DNA of 64,000 nt from Yersinia massiliensis (GTDB taxonomy: Bacteria; Pseudomonadota; Gammaproteobacteria; Enterobacterales; Enterobacteriaceae). The notes under the pieces are model-generated. The model saw only the letters and a list, made by a program, of their open reading frames with translations, ran no database searches and had not been told where the DNA came from. The translations under genes were made by a program, and so were the position numbers. How positions within the stretch are numbered: the first letter of the stretch is position 1; every line of letters starts with the position of its first letter. The stretch is taken from NCBI RefSeq assembly GCF_003048255.1, contig NZ_CP028487.1:3596001-3660000 (forward strand), in the 5' to 3' direction. Positions 60,023 to 64,000 of this stretch are shown one piece after another.

Positions 60023-61867
60023 TTAGCACTCACCAACGCCACGCCACAGTGTGACACTCTCACCAGAGAGCTGAAGGTTGATACCAACCTCAACGATATC
60101 CAGTTCCGAGCTGCCCTCTAGGCGCTGCCACTGCGTCACATTCAGCAAAGGTGATGTCGGCAATAAGATATTGGCATCGTGATTACGCTGTAGGGCGACC
60201 ATAACGCGCTCACCTTGGTAGCTGCGGATAAAGATCAAAGAATCATCATTGGCGTGAATTACCTGACAACCACCGCGGCGCAGTGCCATGCTTTTATGGC
60301 GCAAAGCTGCCATACGTTGGCTTAGCGTCAGTAAGTCTCGATCCCACTGTGACTCATCCCATGGGAAAGGCTTACGGCAGAAGGGATCATTGCCGCCATC
60401 TAAACCAATCTCATCGCCATAAAATAAGCAAGGTACGCCAATCCAACTGAACAACCACACCAGTGCCATTTGCATACGCGTTTTATTGCCATTCAGCATC
60501 GTGATAAAACGAGCAGTATCATGACTATCCAACTGATTAAACAGGCGAAGTTGATGACCATGAGGTAATCCAGCGCGATATTCATCCATCCAGTCAGCAC
60601 AATCCTCTGCTTTAAGTTTTATCGGATGATAGGCCACGTCAATACCCGCTAAGAAGCCACGCACGGGTAAAGCAAACCCCATATAATTCATGGCCGAATC
60701 TTCTACGCCTGCATGTAGCCACTGCCGCGCATCACCAAAATGCTCGCCCAGAATATAAGCTTGTGGGTTCTCTTCTTTCGCGGCCTGATAGATACCCGCC
60801 AGATGGCGTAAATTCCCGCGAGCACCGCCCTCTTCCCCCAGCATATGCACCACATCCAATCGCCAGCCATCGATACTGTAAGGGGGCCGTAACCAATACC
60901 GCACCACGCTATCATCACCATGATAAATCTGATTCACTACCCCTTCATTGGCGAAGTTTAACTTTGGTAAACTAGCATTACCTTTCCAATCCAGCGCTCG
61001 CCCGTCAGGAAAGAAATTAAACCAACTACGGTAAGGTGAATCATGATCGTAACAAGCACCGTTGACACCTTGCTGATGGCGATCAAACCAGTGATGGGAG
61101 TCTCCAGTGTGGTTAAACACCCCATCAAGTATCAATTTGATGCCCGCATCACGGGTGGCTGTTCGTAGCGCTAAAAAGTCACGTTCGCCACCAAGATAAG
61201 GATCAATCTGATAATAATCTTGGGTATCGTATTTATGCACGCTAGGCGCAGTGAAGATGGGATTGAGATATAACGCAGTCACACCAAGCTGCTGCAAATA
61301 AGGGAGTTTTTGGGTAATCCCTGCCAGATCGCCGCCATAAAATGTCGAGGCGGCATTCACATCATCCAGCGGTTGTTGCCAGTCACGACGAGAAACTGGA
61401 TAACCTGCAGCATGATGGATATAGCTGTCATTCTGTACGCCATGAGCACCTTGGCTACTGGCAAAACGATCAGGGAATATTTGATAAAAAATTTGGTCAG
61501 CGACCCAGTCTGGACTGTTGTCTGGTATATCCAGGGCAAATTGTGCCAACTGTGCCGGAGGAATGACGGAGAACCCTCGTGGCCCAAACCATAATTGATC
61601 GTCATTCCATAGCAACTTGAAACAATAGCGCCGCGTAGGTTGCCCTTCATTAAGGGGTAACGTTGCGCGATAACACCAAAAACCATCGCGTTGCTGCCCC
61701 TTCATGGTGAGCAGCCACTCTTCGTTATCGGGTTCACAACGTAAGAAGACTTGAGCAGGCCTCTTATCACCTTGCAACCATTCACCTTTTAACCAAAAAA
61801 TTATCTGTATTGTGTCGCCTCGTTGATGGACGAACGGCGGGACCGGTAGATGCCAACCACTAAGCAT
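60023..61867 (-). CDS. malZ: Maltodextrin glucosidase MalZ
   Basis: MalZ is a cytoplasmic GH13 enzyme that releases glucose from the reducing end of maltodextrins. The 614 residues compare with 605 in E. coli. An N-terminal immunoglobulin-like domain precedes the barrel. Conserved regions are DGVFNHTGDSH, GWRLDVVHMLGEE with the nucleophile Asp, ILGEHFGDARQW with the acid/base Glu, and NQLDSHDTARF. MalT-type boxes lie upstream, matching its place in the maltose regulon. It is followed leftward by its own terminator. Confidence 0.96.
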   Translation of the reverse strand: MLSGWHLPVPPFVHQRGDTIQIIFWLKGEWLQGDKRPAQVFLRCEPDNEEWLLTMKGQQRDGFWCYRATLPLNEGQPTRRYCFKLLWNDDQLWFGPRGFSVIPPAQLAQFALDIPDNSPDWVADQIFYQIFPDRFASSQGAHGVQNDSYIHHAAGYPVSRRDWQQPLDDVNAASTFYGGDLAGITQKLPYLQQLGVTALYLNPIFTAPSVHKYDTQDYYQIDPYLGGERDFLALRTATRDAGIKLILDGVFNHTGDSHHWFDRHQQGVNGACYDHDSPYRSWFNFFPDGRALDWKGNASLPKLNFANEGVVNQIYHGDDSVVRYWLRPPYSIDGWRLDVVHMLGEEGGARGNLRHLAGIYQAAKEENPQAYILGEHFGDARQWLHAGVEDSAMNYMGFALPVRGFLAGIDVAYHPIKLKAEDCADWMDEYRAGLPHGHQLRLFNQLDSHDTARFITMLNGNKTRMQMALVWLFSWIGVPCLFYGDEIGLDGGNDPFCRKPFPWDESQWDRDLLTLSQRMAALRHKSMALRRGGCQVIHANDDSLIFIRSYQGERVMVALQRNHDANILLPTSPLLNVTQWQRLEGSSELDIVEVGINLQLSGESVTLWRGVGEC

Positions 61868-61935
61868 AATAATCTCCTGCTTTAACCAAAACGATTGCTG
61901 TTAAGGCTATCTGGTGCAGGCATCAACGCCGCGAC

Positions 61936-61989
61936 ACATTCACCTGTATAAAAACATTCACCTATATAGACACGCTCATTTGCATAAAG
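61936..61989 (+). repeat. Three 18 bp tandem repeats in the malZ leader region
   Basis: The units are ACATTCACCTGTATAAAA, ACATTCACCTATATAGAC and ACGCTCATTTGCATAAAG, directly abutting. The first two agree at 14 of 18 positions; the third is more diverged. They lie between the MalT boxes and the malZ start codon, on or near the promoter. Confidence 0.6.
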
Positions 61990-62028
61990 GTAAACGCGAT
62001 AAACAATGCCACGTTATACGGGGTTTCC

Positions 62029-62074
62029 CCTCATCTATCCGTATAAATATCGGGGATGAGGTCGGGGGCGGAGA
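62029..62074. promoter_or_regulatory. MalT box cluster for malZ
   Basis: GGGGATGAGG at 62052-62061 is a perfect MalT box. GGGGCGGAGA at 62065-62074 matches at eight of ten positions, in direct repeat 13 bp away. An inverted ATAGATGAGG at 62038-62029 shares seven positions. Grouped boxes like these occur at MalT-activated promoters, so maltotriose induction of malZ is expected. Confidence 0.6.
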
Positions 62075-62130
62075 GACTGATTGGCGTATCAGAATGAATC
62101 TACGGCAGGTTAACTCAAGAGCATCAGGCA

Positions 62131-62162
62131 AAAAAAAACCGGGAAATATCATCTCCCGGTTT
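62131..62162 (-). terminator. Terminator of proY
   Basis: AACCGGGA and TCCCGGTT pair, and the minus strand continues into TTTTTTTTG. It lies 22 bp past the proY stop. Confidence 0.85.
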
Positions 62163-62183
62163 GATATGACAGTAAACTCGGCA

Positions 62184-63575
62184 TCACTCTGCTAGTTTTG
62201 TCATCGCCGCCTGTTTTTTCTGATGGTTAATCTTGACGTAATAGCCCACCAGCAACAAGGCAATCCACACTAGCCCGACATACAGTGAGATGCGCGTCGT
62301 TGGGAACCAGCCAATCAGACCGATGATAAACACCAAGAAAATGATAGCGATAACTGATGTGAAGGTGCCGCCACGCAGTGGGAAATCTAGCGCCTTAACT
62401 TGTTCTTTGCTTAGCGAGCGGCGGAAAGCAATCTGGGAGAACAGGATCATAATCCACACCCAAACTGTCGCGAAGGTCGCGAGTGAGGCAATCACCAAGA
62501 ACACATTTTCCGGCATGATGTAGTTAAGATAAACCGCCGTCAGCATGGCAAACATCATCACTAACACCGTCACCCAGGGTACGCCGCGCTTAGAAATCGC
62601 AGCAAAAACCTTAGGTGCATGCCCCTGTTCTGCCATCCCGTTCAGCATACGACCCACACCAAACACATCACTGTTAATCGCGGATAACGACGCGGTGATA
62701 ACGACAAAGTTCAGAATACCCGCCGCGACAGTGATCCCCATATGCTGGAAAGTCAGAACAAATGGGCTACCATTCGTGCCAACTTGGTTCCATGGGTAGA
62801 TAGACATGATGACAAACAGTGTCCCGACGTAGAACACCAGAATACGCCACGGAACTGAATTGATTGCTTTGGGAATGGATTTTTTTGGGTTCTCAGCTTC
62901 ACCGGCAGTAATACCAATGATCTCAATACCACCGTAAGCAAACATCACCAGTTGCAACGACAGGATCATCCCGACGAAACCGTTACTGAAGAAGCCGCCA
63001 TGCGTCCAGAGGTTTTGGATACCCGTCGGCTGCCCGCCGTTACCGATCCCCCAAACAATGATACCGATACCGGCCAGAATCATGATGATAATCGTGGCCA
63101 CTTTGAAGAAGGAGAACCAGAACTCCATCTCACCGAAGACCTTCACACTCATCATATTGACTGCGCCAATAATCAGAACAACACTCAGCACCCATACCCA
63201 ATGAGGGACATCAGGGAACCAAACGCCCATGTAGATACCAAAGGCGGTGACATCTGCAATCGCAACAATCAAGATTTCAAAACAATATGTCCAACCGGTG
63301 ATATAGCCCGCCATTGGCCCAAGATAATCTTGTGCATAGCGAGAGAAAGAGCTGGCCTGCGGGTTATTCACTGACATCTCACCCAAAGCGCGCATGATGA
63401 TAAATGCCACCACGCCACCAATGAGGTAGGCCAGTAATACGCTGGGTCCCGCCATCCTTATTGCATCAGCCGATCCATAGAATAAGCCCGTACCTATCGC
63501 TGACCCCAATGCCATAAAACGGATATGGCGCGTTGTTAGGCCGCGCTTAAGCTTATTTTTGACTGGTAATTCCAT
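62184..63575 (-). CDS. proY: Amino-acid permease ProY (APC family)
   Basis: ProY is a 12-helix APC-family amino-acid/proton symporter described as a cryptic proline permease. The signature [21 protein letters not shown] is at the start of helix 1, and [24 protein letters not shown] covers helix 6. From the ATG at 63575 ([12 protein letters not shown]) it has 463 residues; a nine-codon extension is possible. Substrate assignment rests on the malZ-proY-brnQ order and similarity. Histidine transport is reported for relatives, so specificity is open. Confidence 0.9.
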   Translation of the reverse strand: MELPVKNKLKRGLTTRHIRFMALGSAIGTGLFYGSADAIRMAGPSVLLAYLIGGVVAFIIMRALGEMSVNNPQASSFSRYAQDYLGPMAGYITGWTYCFEILIVAIADVTAFGIYMGVWFPDVPHWVWVLSVVLIIGAVNMMSVKVFGEMEFWFSFFKVATIIIMILAGIGIIVWGIGNGGQPTGIQNLWTHGGFFSNGFVGMILSLQLVMFAYGGIEIIGITAGEAENPKKSIPKAINSVPWRILVFYVGTLFVIMSIYPWNQVGTNGSPFVLTFQHMGITVAAGILNFVVITASLSAINSDVFGVGRMLNGMAEQGHAPKVFAAISKRGVPWVTVLVMMFAMLTAVYLNYIMPENVFLVIASLATFATVWVWIMILFSQIAFRRSLSKEQVKALDFPLRGGTFTSVIAIIFLVFIIGLIGWFPTTRISLYVGLVWIALLLVGYYVKINHQKKQAAMTKLAE

Positions 63576-63600
63576 GCATAAAACCCCGTCTTTTTTCAGC

Positions 63601-63627
63601 AAAAAGCCACGGGGATGAGCCGTGGCT
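63601..63627 (-). terminator. Terminator of brnQ
   Basis: AGCCACGG and CCGTGGCT pair across a short loop; the minus strand runs into TTTTTGCTG. It lies between brnQ and proY, so proY probably has its own promoter or relies on readthrough. Confidence 0.8.
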
Positions 63628-63650
63628 AAAGAAAATCTATCACTACCCAG

Positions 63651-64000
63651 TTATTGCTTAGCAGCAACTTCCTGGCGACAGCAGACGCGATCGTACAACC
63701 CTACGACGACGAATACCAGCAGCGAAGGTGATAACCATGCCAGACCTTGCTCAGCCAGCGGCAAATGTTGTGTCCACTCAGGCAGGAAATGCGCAAACGC
63801 AGAAGCTTTGACCGCATCAAGAATACCGAACAGCAAGCTCACTAACATCACCGGTGCCACAATACGGGAAGCGTGGTTCCACCAGCGCAGAGTGAAGCTC
63901 ATCAGCACCAGCACGATACAAGGCGGATAAATGGCTGTCAGTACTGGAATCGAGATCTGAATCAAATGACTCAGCCCCAAATTCGACACCATCATCGAGA
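63651..64000 (-). CDS. brnQ: Branched-chain amino-acid transporter BrnQ, C-terminal part
   Basis: The frame is open through the right edge of the window, so this is only the last ~115 residues of a protein of about 440. Hydrophobic segments ([49 protein letters not shown]) match the BrnQ C terminus. BrnQ is the sodium-coupled leucine/isoleucine/valine transporter next to proY in E. coli. Confidence 0.88.
   Translation of the reverse strand, partial: SMMVSNLGLSHLIQISIPVLTAIYPPCIVLVLMSFTLRWWNHASRIVAPVMLVSLLFGILDAVKASAFAHFLPEWTQHLPLAEQGLAWLSPSLLVFVVVGLYDRVCCRQEVAAKQ

Larger units (their letters stand above)
61868..62183. other. Regulatory gap between proY and malZ
   Basis: This 316 bp gap holds a triple 18 bp tandem repeat (61936-61989), MalT-type boxes (62029-62074) and the proY terminator (62131-62162). 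No further coding frame is supported. Confidence 0.7.

Overview
This 64 kb window is chromosomal backbone of a member of the Enterobacterales. Gene order follows the E. coli block from brnQ-proY-malZ through queA-tgt-yajC-secDF, nrdR-ribD, dxs-ispA, cyo, bolA-tig-clpPX-lon, queC and glnK-amtB to ybaZ almost gene for gene. The accessory genes and the sequence divergence from E. coli point to Yersinia (my inference; species not resolved). I found no tRNA, rRNA, CRISPR array or complete insertion sequence.

Region by region. 0-4.5 kb: the alkyltransferase-like protein Atl, YbaY, thioesterase TesB and the nitrogen module glnK-amtB, which has a clear sigma-54 promoter and NtrC-type enhancer sites. 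4.5-14.7 kb: MdlAB exporter, the divergent cysteine-response pair decR/cdsH, cof, ybaE, queC, fadM (with a FadR-type operator) and ybaV. 14.8-24.7 kb: the protein-quality block ppiD, hupB, lon, clpX, clpP, tig, bolA, with sigma-32-type promoters before lon and clpP. 25-33.4 kb: yajG-ampG, an OmpK/Tsx-family outer-membrane channel gene and the cytochrome bo3 operon cyoABCDE. 33.7-46.7 kb: yajR, yajQ, panE-yajL, thiI, the isoprenoid genes xseB-ispA-dxs, and the leftward riboflavin/thiamine series nrdR-ribD-ribH-nusB-thiL-pgpA. 46.7-49.2 kb: an AT-rich 817-codon gene of unknown function where E. coli has yajI-tsx-yajD. 49.5-55 kb: secF, secD, yajC, tgt, queA. 55.3-64 kb: acpH, then an accessory insertion (2-Cys peroxiredoxin, a truncated hok/sok locus, gamma-glutamyltransferase, a short-chain dehydrogenase), then malZ, proY and the 3' part of brnQ.

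The two most notable items are outside the conserved backbone. The 817-residue protein contains three diverged repeats of about 90 residues, each ending in an aromatic FY motif that recurs near the C terminus after a predicted membrane hairpin. The peroxiredoxin-ggt gap holds a recognisable hok/mok/sok type I toxin-antitoxin locus on the minus strand. Its toxin frame stops after 21 residues, exactly at the peroxiredoxin terminator.

Start sites were adjusted upstream or downstream by Shine-Dalgarno spacing and remembered family lengths. All homology statements are from recall of family sequences; no search was run.
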